From the NCBI RefSeq assembly GCF_042648405.1, contig NZ_JBHRXV010000011.1, positions 558,001 through 622,000 on the forward strand: a DNA stretch of 64,000 nt, read 5' to 3'. Below the pieces are notes generated by a model. The model saw only the letters and a list, made by a program, of their open reading frames with translations. It searched no databases and was not told where the DNA came from. The position numbers and the translations under genes are program-made. Source of the DNA: Sphingoaurantiacus capsulatus (GTDB lineage: Bacteria; Pseudomonadota; Alphaproteobacteria; Sphingomonadales; Sphingomonadaceae). Below, piece after piece: positions 16,021 through 24,102 of this stretch; the first letter of the stretch is position 1, and each line of letters starts with the position of its first letter.

Positions 16021-16114
16021 GGGAGAGCAGGCTTTCGTGGCGAGATGTGTTGGGCGAGCATGTAGTCGGTGGGGGCGTTGGGTGCAACCATACACGGCCA
16101 GGATCCATCATCGC

Positions 16115-16129
16115 CGATACCGAGTATCG
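16115..16129. repeat. Palindrome upstream of the brnTA promoter
   Basis: Perfect 6-3-6 inverted repeat CGATAC-CGA-GTATCG, nine bases before the predicted -35 of brnT. Candidate operator for the BrnA antitoxin or the toxin-antitoxin complex; it could equally form a small hairpin. Confidence 0.45.
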
Positions 16130-16137
16130 ACCGGCGA

Positions 16138-16166
16138 TTGATCGCGCAGTTAATTGTAACTACAAT
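16138..16166 (+). promoter_or_regulatory. Sigma-70-like promoter of brnTA with overlapping palindrome
   Basis: TTGATC (16138-16143), a 17-base spacer, and TACAAT (16161-16166). The -10 is the right arm of a perfect 6-2-6 palindrome ATTGTA-AC-TACAAT (16153-16166), so a repressor bound there would occlude the -10. The expected start point, about 7 bases downstream, falls at 16173, the first base of the brnT GTG. Confidence 0.6.
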
Positions 16167-16172
16167 CTGATA

Positions 16173-16436
16173 GTGGAAATCGATTTCGATCCAGCGAAAG
16201 ATGCAGCCAACATCGCCAAGCACGGCATTTCGCTCAAAGCCGCCGAGGGCTTGGATTGGGAAGTCGCCGTCGTCATGGCGGATGACCGCTTTGACTACGG
16301 CGAAGTTCGGTTCAGAGCGTTCGGTCGGATCGAAAATGCTGGCTTCTGCTTTGTCTTCACTGAACGAAGCGGACGTCTTCGCGCGATAAGCCTGCGAAGG
16401 GCACATGAAAAGGAGCTTCGTCGCTATGGAGCGTGA
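16173..16436 (+). CDS. brnT: BrnT family toxin (RNase-type toxin of a type II system), GTG start
   Basis: 87-residue protein reading VEIDFDPAKDAANIAKHGIS at its start, matching the BrnT pattern (fDxaKaxxNxxKHGxxF), with the family's closing ISLRRAHEKELRRYG containing the conserved Arg residues. BrnT toxins are RelE-fold ribonucleases that inhibit translation. No Shine-Dalgarno precedes the GTG; promoter spacing suggests a leaderless mRNA. An upstream ATG at 16047 is in frame but lies beyond the promoter and encodes unconserved sequence. Overlaps brnA by 11 bases. Inserted between secG and tpiA, so probably an acquired module in a core region. Confidence 0.88.
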   Translation: MEIDFDPAKDAANIAKHGISLKAAEGLDWEVAVVMADDRFDYGEVRFRAFGRIENAGFCFVFTERSGRLRAISLRRAHEKELRRYGA

Positions 16437-16692
16437 GCGTATCGACCCCCCTGTCGTGTTCGACGACGACAATCCGGAATGGACGCGGGAAGATTTCGCT
16501 CGCGCTACCCCGGTCAACGGCAACCTCGCTGCTGCGCTTTCCGCAATCCGAAAAGCGCGTGGCGCGCAGAAGGCGCCGACAAAGAAGCAGGTTTCGCTTC
16601 GCCTCGATCAGGATGTGCTCGATCGCTTCAAGGCGACGGGGCCAGGCTGGCAGCGCAGAATGAATGAGGTGCTTCGCAAAGCGCAGCTGTGA
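16426..16692 (+). CDS. brnA: BrnA family antitoxin
   Basis: 88-residue partner of BrnT. The C-terminal part KKQVSLRLDQDVLDRFKATG followed by GWQRRMNEVLRKAQ is the BrnA ribbon-helix-helix DNA-binding domain, which dimerises and represses the promoter. The acidic N-terminal half (FDDDNPEWTREDFARA) is the usual toxin-binding segment. The start at 16426 has AAAAGGAG ten bases upstream; an earlier ATG at 16405 would include that ribosome-binding site in the coding region. Likely autoregulator through the two palindromes before brnT. Confidence 0.88.
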   Translation: MERERIDPPVVFDDDNPEWTREDFARATPVNGNLAAALSAIRKARGAQKAPTKKQVSLRLDQDVLDRFKATGPGWQRRMNEVLRKAQL

Positions 16693-16707
16693 CGAAGCGG
16701 TTCGCTT

Positions 16708-17454
16708 TCAGACCGCCTGCGCAATCGGCAGGAACTGCTCCGCCGTCAGGCTGGCACCACCCACCAACGCGCCATCGACATCAGCCACCGCCAGCAGCTC
16801 GGCGGCGTTCGACGCCTTGACCGAGCCGCCGTAGAGAATGCGAACGCCCTCCCCTTCGGCGCCGAGCTGATCGCGCAGGCGAGTGCGGATGTGGGCGTGC
16901 ATTTCGGCGACATCGGCGGTGCTCGGCGTGCGGCCAGTGCCGATCGCCCAGACGGGTTCGTAGGCGACGACGAGGTTCGCGGCGGTGCTACCGGCGGGCA
17001 GCGAGCCGGCGAGCTGGGTGCCGACCACGTCGAGCGCGCGCCCGGCGTCACGCTCGGCCTCGGTCTCGCCGACGCAGACGATGGCGATCAGCCCCTCGCC
17101 GATCACCGCGGCGGCCTTGGCGTTGACCTCGGCGTCGGTTTCCTTCTGGTCGGTGCGGCGCTCGCTGTGGCCGACGATGACGTGGGTGGCGCCGGCGTCC
17201 TTCAGCATCGCCGCCGAGACGCAGCCGGTATGGGCGCCCGACGCCTTGGGGTGCGCGTCCTGCGCGCCGACGGCGACGCGGCTGCGCTCGGCGCGGTCGG
17301 CGAAGCGGTCGATGAGCGTGAAGGGCGGGCAGATCAGCAGTTCGACGCGCGACGGCAGCTCCTTTGCACCGGCGATGATCTTGTCCAGCTCGGCGGTGCT
17401 CGCCGCGAGGCCGTTCATCTTCCAATTGCCGGCGATCAGCTTGGTGCGCGTCAT
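16708..17454 (-). CDS. tpiA: Triose-phosphate isomerase
   Basis: Interconverts DHAP and glyceraldehyde 3-phosphate. The 248-residue TIM barrel shows LIAGNWKMNG (substrate Lys), VIVGHSERR with the catalytic His, VAYEPVWAIGTG with the catalytic Glu, and the phosphate-gripping ILYGGSVKASNA. Convergent with brnA (15-bp gap) and divergent from ppiD. It belongs functionally with fda, gap and pgk near the right end of the window. Confidence 0.97.
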   Translation of the reverse strand: MTRTKLIAGNWKMNGLAASTAELDKIIAGAKELPSRVELLICPPFTLIDRFADRAERSRVAVGAQDAHPKASGAHTGCVSAAMLKDAGATHVIVGHSERRTDQKETDAEVNAKAAAVIGEGLIAIVCVGETEAERDAGRALDVVGTQLAGSLPAGSTAANLVVAYEPVWAIGTGRTPSTADVAEMHAHIRTRLRDQLGAEGEGVRILYGGSVKASNAAELLAVADVDGALVGGASLTAEQFLPIAQAV

Positions 17455-17525
17455 TTCGTCCCCATCGCGAAGGTTAAGGTCGCGGCGGCTGTAGCAAAGC
17501 GCCCGCGCGCACGCTACCGCCTCGC

Positions 17526-17554
17526 TTGCGGGATGGAGCGCCCCTCCCTATGCT
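17526..17554 (+). promoter_or_regulatory. Predicted promoter of the ppiD-trp operon
   Basis: TTGCGG (17526-17531), 17-base spacer, TATGCT (17549-17554). The start point near 17561 leaves a leader of about 36 bases before ppiD. No trp-leader peptide or tandem Trp codons are visible in this leader. Confidence 0.5.
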
Positions 17555-17596
17555 CCGCCGCCATCGTTTCAGCCCGCTATTTCGAACGGGAATTCC

Positions 17597-19531
17597 ATGC
17601 TGACTTTCTTCCGCAAGGCGCTGTCCTCCTGGATCGTGCTCGCGCTGCTCGGCCTGTTGCTGGTCGCCTTCGTCATCACCGGCATCGGCGATCCCTTCGG
17701 TGGCGGCGGCGCGCCGTCGGCCGGCAGCCTCGTTCGCGTCGGCGACAAGAACATCGGCGAGCCGGAGTTCCGCCAGCGCTTCGACCAGCTTCTCCAGCGC
17801 GCCCGCCAGTCGAACCCGACGGTGACCGCGGTGCAGGCCGCGCAGCAGGGCGCCGTCGAGCAGCTGATCGACCAGATGGAGGGCCTCGAGGCGCTGAGCC
17901 AGTTCGCGGCCAAGGAAGGCCTGACCTATTCGGAGGCCGCCATCGACCGCGAGATCGCCGGCATCCCCGCCTTCCAGATCGCCGGCCGCTTCGACCAGGC
18001 GACCTATGAGCAGGCACTCGCCGCGCAGCGCATGACCGATCGCGAGCTGCGCGACGGCCTGCGCAGCGACGCGACCCGCCGCCAGCTGCTCGTGCCGATC
18101 ACCTTCGGCGCCACCGCGCCGCTGGCACTCGGCGAACCCTATGCCTCGCTGCTGCTCGAGCGCCGCACCGGCGCCGTCGCCACCGTGCCGGCCGAGCGGA
18201 TGACCAGCGTCGGCGCGCCGACCGACGCGCAGATCAACGCCTTCTACAGGGCCAACATCGCGCAGTTCACGCTGCCCGAGCGCCGCGCCTTCCGCTTCGC
18301 GCTGATCAGCCGCGCCGACGCCGTCGCCCGCGTCTCGATCCCGGAAGCCGACATCCAGAAATATTATGACGAGCGCAAAGCCATCTATGGCGGCGTCGAG
18401 CAGCGCGAGCTGAGCCAGGTCGTCGTGCAGGATCAGGCCGTCGCGCAGCGCATCGCGCAACGCGCCAAGGCCGGCGAGGCCTTCGCCACCGTCGCGCAGC
18501 AGCTCGGCGGCTATTCGGCGAGCGACATCGCGCTGGGCGTGCTTAACGAGGAGAAGCTGACCGAGGCGACCAACGCCAAGATCGCGGCGGCAGCGTTCGA
18601 TACCGCCTCGGGTGGTGTCATCGGCCCGGTGAAGTCCGACTTCGGCTGGCATGTGCTGCGCGTCGATTCGATCGTGCCGGGCGTGTCGCGCTCGCTGGCG
18701 CAGGTCCGCGACGAGATCGTCACCACGCTGCGCACCGAGCGCGCCGACGACATGCTGTCCGATCAGGTCGCCGCCATCGAGGACGCGCTGGCCGACGGCC
18801 AGAGCTTCGCCGACGTCACCGCCGAATATAAGCTGAAGACGGTCGCCGTGCCGCCCGCGACGCGCGAGGGGCAGACCACCGATAACAGCGGCTTCAGCCT
18901 GCCGCCGCAGGCCGCGCCGCTGGTTGCGCAGGCGTTCGAACATAATGCCGGCGACGAGCCGACGGTGCAGGAACTCGACAAGGAGACCTTCGCCGTCCTC
19001 GAGGTCACCGACGTGACCGCGCCGACGCCGGTGCCGCTGGCGCAGGTCAAGCAGGCGGTCGCCGCGCAGTGGCTGATCGATGCCCGCATGAAGGCCGCCA
19101 AGGCGATGGCCGATGCGATCATCGCCGAGGTGAAGGCGGGCACGACGCTCGCCGCCGCGCTGTCGAAGCGCAGCCTGCCGCCGGCGGCGCCGTTCGACGG
19201 CCAGCGCGTGCAGATCTCGCAGGGCGGACAGGTGCCGCCGCCGCTGGCGCTGCTGTTCACCCAGCCCAAGGGTTCGGTGCGACCGCTAGCCGGCCCCGGC
19301 GGCCTCGGCTATTTCATCGTCGCCACCGACACGGTGACGCCGGGCGACCCGAGCACGATGCCGCAGGTCCTGCAGGCGACACAGGCCGAGATGCAGCGCA
19401 ACGTCGGCGAGGAACTGCTCAACCAGTTCGCGCACGCCGTCGAGAAGCAGATCGGGGTCAGCCGCAACGACACGGCGATCAAGGCGATGAAGGCGCGCTA
19501 CCTGGGCCAGGCCCCCGCGACGGACGAATAA
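17597..19531 (+). CDS. ppiD: Peptidylprolyl isomerase, PpiD/SurA type membrane-anchored periplasmic chaperone
   Basis: 644-residue inner-membrane-anchored folding factor. An N-terminal signal anchor (LSSWIVLALLGLLLVAFVI, residues 9-27) is followed by a SurA_N-like domain (about 45-160), a parvulin PPIase domain with VRVG-linked EFRQRFDQLL upstream and the VKSDFGWHVLRVDSI end at about 340-355, then a second degenerate PPIase-like region. PpiD works at the Sec translocon exit on newly secreted proteins. First gene of the operon; its TAA overlaps the trpE ATG (TAATG), so trp synthesis is coupled to a folding factor, a usual arrangement in alphaproteobacteria. Confidence 0.92.
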   Translation: MLTFFRKALSSWIVLALLGLLLVAFVITGIGDPFGGGGAPSAGSLVRVGDKNIGEPEFRQRFDQLLQRARQSNPTVTAVQAAQQGAVEQLIDQMEGLEALSQFAAKEGLTYSEAAIDREIAGIPAFQIAGRFDQATYEQALAAQRMTDRELRDGLRSDATRRQLLVPITFGATAPLALGEPYASLLLERRTGAVATVPAERMTSVGAPTDAQINAFYRANIAQFTLPERRAFRFALISRADAVARVSIPEADIQKYYDERKAIYGGVEQRELSQVVVQDQAVAQRIAQRAKAGEAFATVAQQLGGYSASDIALGVLNEEKLTEATNAKIAAAAFDTASGGVIGPVKSDFGWHVLRVDSIVPGVSRSLAQVRDEIVTTLRTERADDMLSDQVAAIEDALADGQSFADVTAEYKLKTVAVPPATREGQTTDNSGFSLPPQAAPLVAQAFEHNAGDEPTVQELDKETFAVLEVTDVTAPTPVPLAQVKQAVAAQWLIDARMKAAKAMADAIIAEVKAGTTLAAALSKRSLPPAAPFDGQRVQISQGGQVPPPLALLFTQPKGSVRPLAGPGGLGYFIVATDTVTPGDPSTMPQVLQATQAEMQRNVGEELLNQFAHAVEKQIGVSRNDTAIKAMKARYLGQAPATDE

Positions 19532-21039
19532 TGATCGCGCCCGACGCCGCAGCCTTCGCCGCGGCGTATGCGGCCGGCCGCCCGCAAGTCGTGTGGACGC
19601 GCATCGTCGCCGATACCGAGACGCCGGTGTCGGCGATGCTCAAGCTCGGCCTCGACGGCCGCGGCGGCTTCCTGCTCGAATCGGTTGAGGGCGGCGCGGT
19701 GCGCGGCCGCTATTCGCTGCTCGGCCTCGCGCCCGATCTGGTGTGGCGGGCGAATGGCCATGCCTGCGAGGCCAATCCGCGCTTTCAGGACGATCCCGAC
19801 GCCTTCGAGCCGTGCGGGGGCGCAACGCTCGAGGAATTGCGCAAGCTGGTCGCCTCGATTCGCATGGAGCTGCCGGAGGCGCTGCCCTCGGCGCTGTCGC
19901 TGCTCGTCGGTTACATGGGCTATGAGACGGCGGCGCTGGTCGAGAAGCTGCCGGCGCCGAAGGCCGACCCGCTGGGTGTGCCCGACATGCTGTTCATGCG
20001 GCCGACCCTGCTGCTGGTGTTCGACCGGCTGAAGGACGAGCTGTTCATCGTCGCCCCCGCCTTCCCCGACGGCACGACCGATGCCGACACCGCCTATGCG
20101 GAGGCGCGTGAGCGGATCGAGACGGCGGCGGCGAAGCTGACGCGCCCGGTCCCCGCCGAGCGCGCCATCGCCGAAGCGATCGACGTGACGCCGAAAGCCC
20201 AGACCAGCCCGACGGCCTATGCGTCGATGGTCGACCGCGCCAAGGAATATATCCTCGCCGGCGACATCTTTCAGGTGGTGCTGGCGCAGCGCTTTGCGGT
20301 CGACTTCCCGCTGCCGCCGTTCGACCTCTACCGAGCGCTGCGGCGGATCAACCCCTCGCCCTTCCTCTATTTCCTCGACCTGCCGGGCTTCGCGCTCACC
20401 GGATCGAGCCCGGAAATCCTCGTCCGCGTCCGCGATGGCGAGGTGACGATCCGGCCGATCGCTGGCACCCGGCCGCGCGGCGCCACCGGTGCCGAGGACG
20501 CCGCCAACCGCGACAGCCTGCTCGCCGATCCCAAGGAGCTGTCGGAGCATCTGATGCTGCTCGACCTCGGGCGCAACGATATCGGGCGCGTAGCGAAGCC
20601 CGGCACGGTTGCCGTCACCGAGCGCAACATGGTCGAATTCTACAGCCATGTGATGCACATCGTCTCGAACGTCCGCGCCGACCTGTCCGACGACAAGGAC
20701 ACGATCGACGCGCTGCTGGCGGGCTTCCCGGCGGGCACCGTCTCGGGCGCGCCGAAGGTGCGGGCAATGGAGATCATTCACGAGCTCGAAGCTGAGAAGC
20801 GCGGCGCCTACGCCGGCGGCGTCGGCTATTTCGCGGCCGACGGTTCGATGGACAGCTGCATCGTCTTGAGGACCGCGGTGGTCAAGGACGGCACCATGCA
20901 CGTCCAGGCCGGCGCCGGCATCGTCGCCGACAGCGAGGCGGCCTATGAGCAGCGCGAATGCGAAGCCAAGGCCGGCGCATTGATGGCCGCCGCCCTCGAG
21001 GCCATCCGCATGGCGAGCGAGCCGCGGTTCGGGCAGTAG
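19531..21039 (+). CDS. trpE: Anthranilate synthase component I
   Basis: Converts chorismate to anthranilate with ammonia from TrpG. The 502-residue product starts MIAPDAAAFAAAYAAGR and has the N-terminal feedback domain (LLESVEGGAVRGRYSLLG, with the Trp-binding SxxxxRYS type sequence). The chorismate-binding C-terminal domain has FQVVLAQRF, IRPIAGTRPRGAT, LLDLGRNDIGRVAKPG and FPAGTVSGAPKVRAMEII. Translationally coupled to ppiD. A palindromic repeat separates it from trpG. Confidence 0.97.
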   Translation: MIAPDAAAFAAAYAAGRPQVVWTRIVADTETPVSAMLKLGLDGRGGFLLESVEGGAVRGRYSLLGLAPDLVWRANGHACEANPRFQDDPDAFEPCGGATLEELRKLVASIRMELPEALPSALSLLVGYMGYETAALVEKLPAPKADPLGVPDMLFMRPTLLLVFDRLKDELFIVAPAFPDGTTDADTAYAEARERIETAAAKLTRPVPAERAIAEAIDVTPKAQTSPTAYASMVDRAKEYILAGDIFQVVLAQRFAVDFPLPPFDLYRALRRINPSPFLYFLDLPGFALTGSSPEILVRVRDGEVTIRPIAGTRPRGATGAEDAANRDSLLADPKELSEHLMLLDLGRNDIGRVAKPGTVAVTERNMVEFYSHVMHIVSNVRADLSDDKDTIDALLAGFPAGTVSGAPKVRAMEIIHELEAEKRGAYAGGVGYFAADGSMDSCIVLRTAVVKDGTMHVQAGAGIVADSEAAYEQRECEAKAGALMAAALEAIRMASEPRFGQ

Positions 21040-21064
21040 GCGCCCCGCATCGGTGGCCATTTCC

Positions 21065-21172
21065 ATCCTCCCCGGCACGGGGAGGGGGACCCTGCGCAGC
21101 AGGTGGAGGGGTCACGGCGGCGGATACCCCTCCACCGCCTGCGGCGGTCCCCCTCCCCTTGCAGGGGAGGAT
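21065..21172. repeat. REP-like palindromic element between trpE and trpG
   Basis: About 108 bp bounded by ATCCTCCCC (21065-21073) and GGGGAGGAT (21164-21172). Each end is itself a C-run/G-run hairpin (CTCCCCGGCACGGGGAG on the left, CTCCCCTTGCAGGGGAG on the right), with a third complementary pair inside (GGTGGAGGGGT against ACCCCTCCACC). Same type as the element at 36963-37092. It could reduce or stabilise trpG expression relative to trpE. Confidence 0.7.
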
Positions 21173-21238
21173 AATGATGCCTTCGCAAAGGGGAAATTCT
21201 GGACGCCGCTTGCGCATCGTGGCTAAGGGGAGCCCGTC

Positions 21239-21835
21239 ATGATCCTTGTCATCGATAACTACGACAGCTTCACCTACAACCTCGTCCACTATCTCATCGA
21301 GCTGGGCGCCGAGGTGGAGGTGGTGCGCAACGACGCCATCGGCGTCGGGCAGGCGTTGGGGATGAAGCCGTCGGCGCTGCTGCTGTCGCCGGGGCCGTGC
21401 ACCCCCAACGAGGCGGGTATTTCGCTGGATCTGATCGCCGCCGCCGCCGAGGCCAAGCTGCCGCTGTTCGGCGTCTGCCTCGGCCATCAGGCGATCGGGC
21501 AGGCGTTCGGCGGCGCCGTCGTGCGTGCCGACAAGGTGATGCACGGCAAGACCTCGCCGCTGAGCCACGACGGCACCGGCGTGTTCGCCGGCCTGCCCTC
21601 GCCCTATGCGGCGACGCGCTATCATTCGCTGGTGGTGCGCGAGAGCGACCTGCCCGCCGACCTGATCGTCAACGCGCGCACGCCGGACGGCGCGATCATG
21701 GGGCTGCGGCACAAGACGCTCCCCATCCACGGCGTGCAATTCCACCCGGAGAGCATCGCCACCCAGCACGGCCACGCGCTGCTTGCCAATTTCCTCGACC
21801 TCGCGGGCGTGCCGCGCCGCCGGCAGGCCGCGTGA
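21239..21835 (+). CDS. trpG: Anthranilate synthase component II (glutamine amidotransferase)
   Basis: 198-residue class I glutaminase supplying ammonia to TrpE, possibly also to aminodeoxychorismate synthase. MILVIDNYDSFTYNLVHYL opens it; nucleophile Cys80 lies in LFGVCLGHQAIGQAFGG, and His169/Glu171 in GVQFHPESI complete the triad. AAGGGGAG lies 8 bases before the ATG. The TGA overlaps the trpD GTG start. Confidence 0.96.
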   Translation: MILVIDNYDSFTYNLVHYLIELGAEVEVVRNDAIGVGQALGMKPSALLLSPGPCTPNEAGISLDLIAAAAEAKLPLFGVCLGHQAIGQAFGGAVVRADKVMHGKTSPLSHDGTGVFAGLPSPYAATRYHSLVVRESDLPADLIVNARTPDGAIMGLRHKTLPIHGVQFHPESIATQHGHALLANFLDLAGVPRRRQAA

Positions 21836-22839
21836 GCGTGGCGGTTGCCAGCCGCCGCCTGTCCGACGCGACCGCGCCGCTGTCCTATGACGCCGCCTCG
21901 GAAGCGTTCGCGGATATCTTCAGCGGCCGGGTCGACGCCGACGAGATTGCGCGCTTCCTCGTCACCATGACCGATCGCGACGAAAGCGCCGACGAGATCG
22001 CCGCCGCCGCGCAGGCGATGCGCGACCGCATGATCCCGGTCGCGGCCCCCGCGAATGCCATCGACGTCTGCGGCACCGGCGGCGATGGCAGCCACAGCCT
22101 CAACATCTCCACCGCCGTCGCCATCGTCGTCGCGGCGGCGGGCGTGCCGGTGGCAAAGCACGGCAACCGCGCCGCCTCCAGCAAGGCGGGCGCCGCCGAT
22201 ACGCTCGAAGCGCTCGGCCTTGACCTCGACCGCGCCTCGGCACGCGCCGAAGCTAGCCTCGACGGCATCGGCATCGCCTTCCTGTTCGCGCAGAAGCATC
22301 ATCCGGCGCTCGGGCCGATCGCGCCGATCCGCCGCGCGATCGGGCGGCGGACGATCTTCAACCTGCTGGGGCCGCTCGCCAATCCGGCGGGGGTGCGCCG
22401 CCAACTCATCGGCGTGGCGCGTGTCGACTATCTGCCGACCGTCGCCGCCGCGTTGACGCGGCTGGGCGCCGAGGCGGCGATGCTGGTGTCGGGCGACGAG
22501 AGTCTCGACGAGCTGTCGATCGCCGGCGGCAGCCGCGCGGTGCGGCTCGGCGCGATCGGCAGCGGCGACGAGCGGGTGACGCCCGACCTCGCCGGCCTGC
22601 CCCACCACGGCCTCGATGCCATCCGCGGCGGGGACCCGGCGTTCAACGCCGCGGCGCTGCGCGAATTGCTGAACGGTGCGGCGGGCGCCTATCGCGACGC
22701 GGTGTTGCTCAACGCCGCCGGGGCGCTGATCGTCGCCGGGCGCGCCGCCGACTGGCGCGATGGCGCCGCCCAGGCCGCCGCCGTCATCGACGACGGCGCG
22801 GCGCGTGATCTCCTCGACCGCTGGATTGCCTTCACATGA
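21832..22839 (+). CDS. trpD: Anthranilate phosphoribosyltransferase, GTG start
   Basis: Transfers the phosphoribosyl group from PRPP to anthranilate. 335 residues from GTG (VSVAVASRRLSD), whose codon overlaps the trpG stop (GTGA). DVCGTGGDGSHSLNISTAVA is the PRPP-binding loop, AKHGNRAASSKAGAADTLEALG follows, and NLLGPLANPAGVRRQLIGV is also diagnostic. A second GTG six bases in could be used. Encoded separately from trpG, unlike E. coli. Confidence 0.95.
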   Translation: MSVAVASRRLSDATAPLSYDAASEAFADIFSGRVDADEIARFLVTMTDRDESADEIAAAAQAMRDRMIPVAAPANAIDVCGTGGDGSHSLNISTAVAIVVAAAGVPVAKHGNRAASSKAGAADTLEALGLDLDRASARAEASLDGIGIAFLFAQKHHPALGPIAPIRRAIGRRTIFNLLGPLANPAGVRRQLIGVARVDYLPTVAAALTRLGAEAAMLVSGDESLDELSIAGGSRAVRLGAIGSGDERVTPDLAGLPHHGLDAIRGGDPAFNAAALRELLNGAAGAYRDAVLLNAAGALIVAGRAADWRDGAAQAAAVIDDGAARDLLDRWIAFT

Positions 22840-23627
22840 GCGACACGCTGGCCCGCATCCTTGCCGACAAGCGCGAGTTCGTCGCGGCGCGGAAGCGCGC
22901 GCGCAGCCTTGCCGATGTCGAAGGCGACGCCCGTGCCGCTTCCGCGCCGCGCGGCTTTGCCGACGCGCTCGCCCGCACCCGCCGCGACGGCCGCTTCGGG
23001 CTGATCGCCGAGATCAAGAAGGCCAGCCCGTCGAAGGGCGTGATCCGGCCCGATTTCGACCCGCCGTCGCTGGCGCGCGCCTATCAGGCGGGCGGCGCGA
23101 CGTGCCTCTCCGTGCTGACCGACGAGCCCTATTTCCAGGGCGCTGACCGCTATCTGCGCGCCGCCCGCGCCGCCGTGCCGCTACCGGCGCTGCGCAAGGA
23201 TTTCATGGTCGACACCTATCAGGTGGCGGAGAGCCGCGGCCTCGGCGCCGATTGCATCCTGTTGATCATGGCGGCGCTCGACCTCGCGCAGGCGAAGGAA
23301 CTGGAATCGGCGGCGCAGCACTGGGGCATGGACGTGCTGGTCGAGGTGCATACCGTCGAGGAGCTGGAGCAGGCGACGCAATTGTCGACGCGCCTTCTCG
23401 GCATCAACAACCGTGATCTCAAGAAGTTGGACGTCGACATTAACCGATCGGTCGAACTCGCCGCGATGCTGCCGCAGGGCTATCTGCTGGTTGGTGAGAG
23501 CGGGCTCAGAACGCGTGCCGATCTCGACCTGCTCGCCGCGCACGACATCACCTGCTTCCTCGTCGGGGAGTCGCTGATGGCGCAGGAGGATGTCGAGGCG
23601 GCCACCCGCAAGCTGCTCGAAGGTTAG
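22836..23627 (+). CDS. trpC: Indole-3-glycerol phosphate synthase
   Basis: 263-residue TIM barrel that closes the indole ring of CdRP. FGLIAEIKKASPSKGVI carries the catalytic Lys and substrate-binding Ser; LLGINNRDLKKLDVDI and LLVGESGLRTRADLD are typical later motifs. ATGA overlap with trpD. Not fused to TrpF. trpF, trpB and trpA are not in this window. Confidence 0.97.
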   Translation: MSDTLARILADKREFVAARKRARSLADVEGDARAASAPRGFADALARTRRDGRFGLIAEIKKASPSKGVIRPDFDPPSLARAYQAGGATCLSVLTDEPYFQGADRYLRAARAAVPLPALRKDFMVDTYQVAESRGLGADCILLIMAALDLAQAKELESAAQHWGMDVLVEVHTVEELEQATQLSTRLLGINNRDLKKLDVDINRSVELAAMLPQGYLLVGESGLRTRADLDLLAAHDITCFLVGESLMAQEDVEAATRKLLEG

Positions 23628-23631
23628 GCGC

Positions 23632-24102
23632 GTGACGCTCACCCACCTCGATGCGAAGGGCGCTGCGCACATGGTCGACGTGACCGGCAAGGCGGCGACC
23701 GCGCGCACCGCCGTCGCCGAGGGGCGCATTCGCATGAGCGCCGCCGCGGCGACCGCGATCCGCGACAGCCAGGTGGCGAAGGGCGACGTGCTTGCCACGG
23801 CGCGCATCGCCGGCATCATGGCGGCGAAGCGTACCGCCGAACTGATCCCGCTGTGCCATCCGCTGCCGCTGAGCGGTGTCGATCTCGATCTGGCGGTCGA
23901 TGGCGACGGGGTGACCGCGACTGCGACGGTGCGCACCACCTATGTCACCGGCGTCGAGATGGAGGCGATGACCGCCGTCTCTGTCGCCCTCCTCACCGTC
24001 TATGACATGGCCAAATCAGTCGACAAGGCGATGGTCATCGAGGCGGTGCGGCTGCTGTCGAAGACCGGCGGCAAGTCGGGCGACTGGACGGCGCCCGCCT
24101 GA
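23632..24102 (+). CDS. moaC: Cyclic pyranopterin monophosphate synthase
   Basis: Molybdenum-cofactor biosynthesis enzyme forming cPMP together with MoaA. 156 residues from GTG (VTLTHLDAKGAAHMVDV), four bases after trpC. ELIPLCHPLPLSGVDLDL and GVEMEAMTAVSVALLTVYDM hold the conserved His, Glu and Met residues of the active site, and AKSVDKAM follows. An upstream in-frame start inside trpC is possible but unconserved. The stop overlaps the moeA ATG. Confidence 0.95.
   Translation: MTLTHLDAKGAAHMVDVTGKAATARTAVAEGRIRMSAAAATAIRDSQVAKGDVLATARIAGIMAAKRTAELIPLCHPLPLSGVDLDLAVDGDGVTATATVRTTYVTGVEMEAMTAVSVALLTVYDMAKSVDKAMVIEAVRLLSKTGGKSGDWTAPA

Noticed and set aside
16047..16172. Upstream extension of brnT from ATG 16047
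   Set aside because: The added 42 residues match nothing in BrnT and would place the promoter and both palindromes inside the gene.
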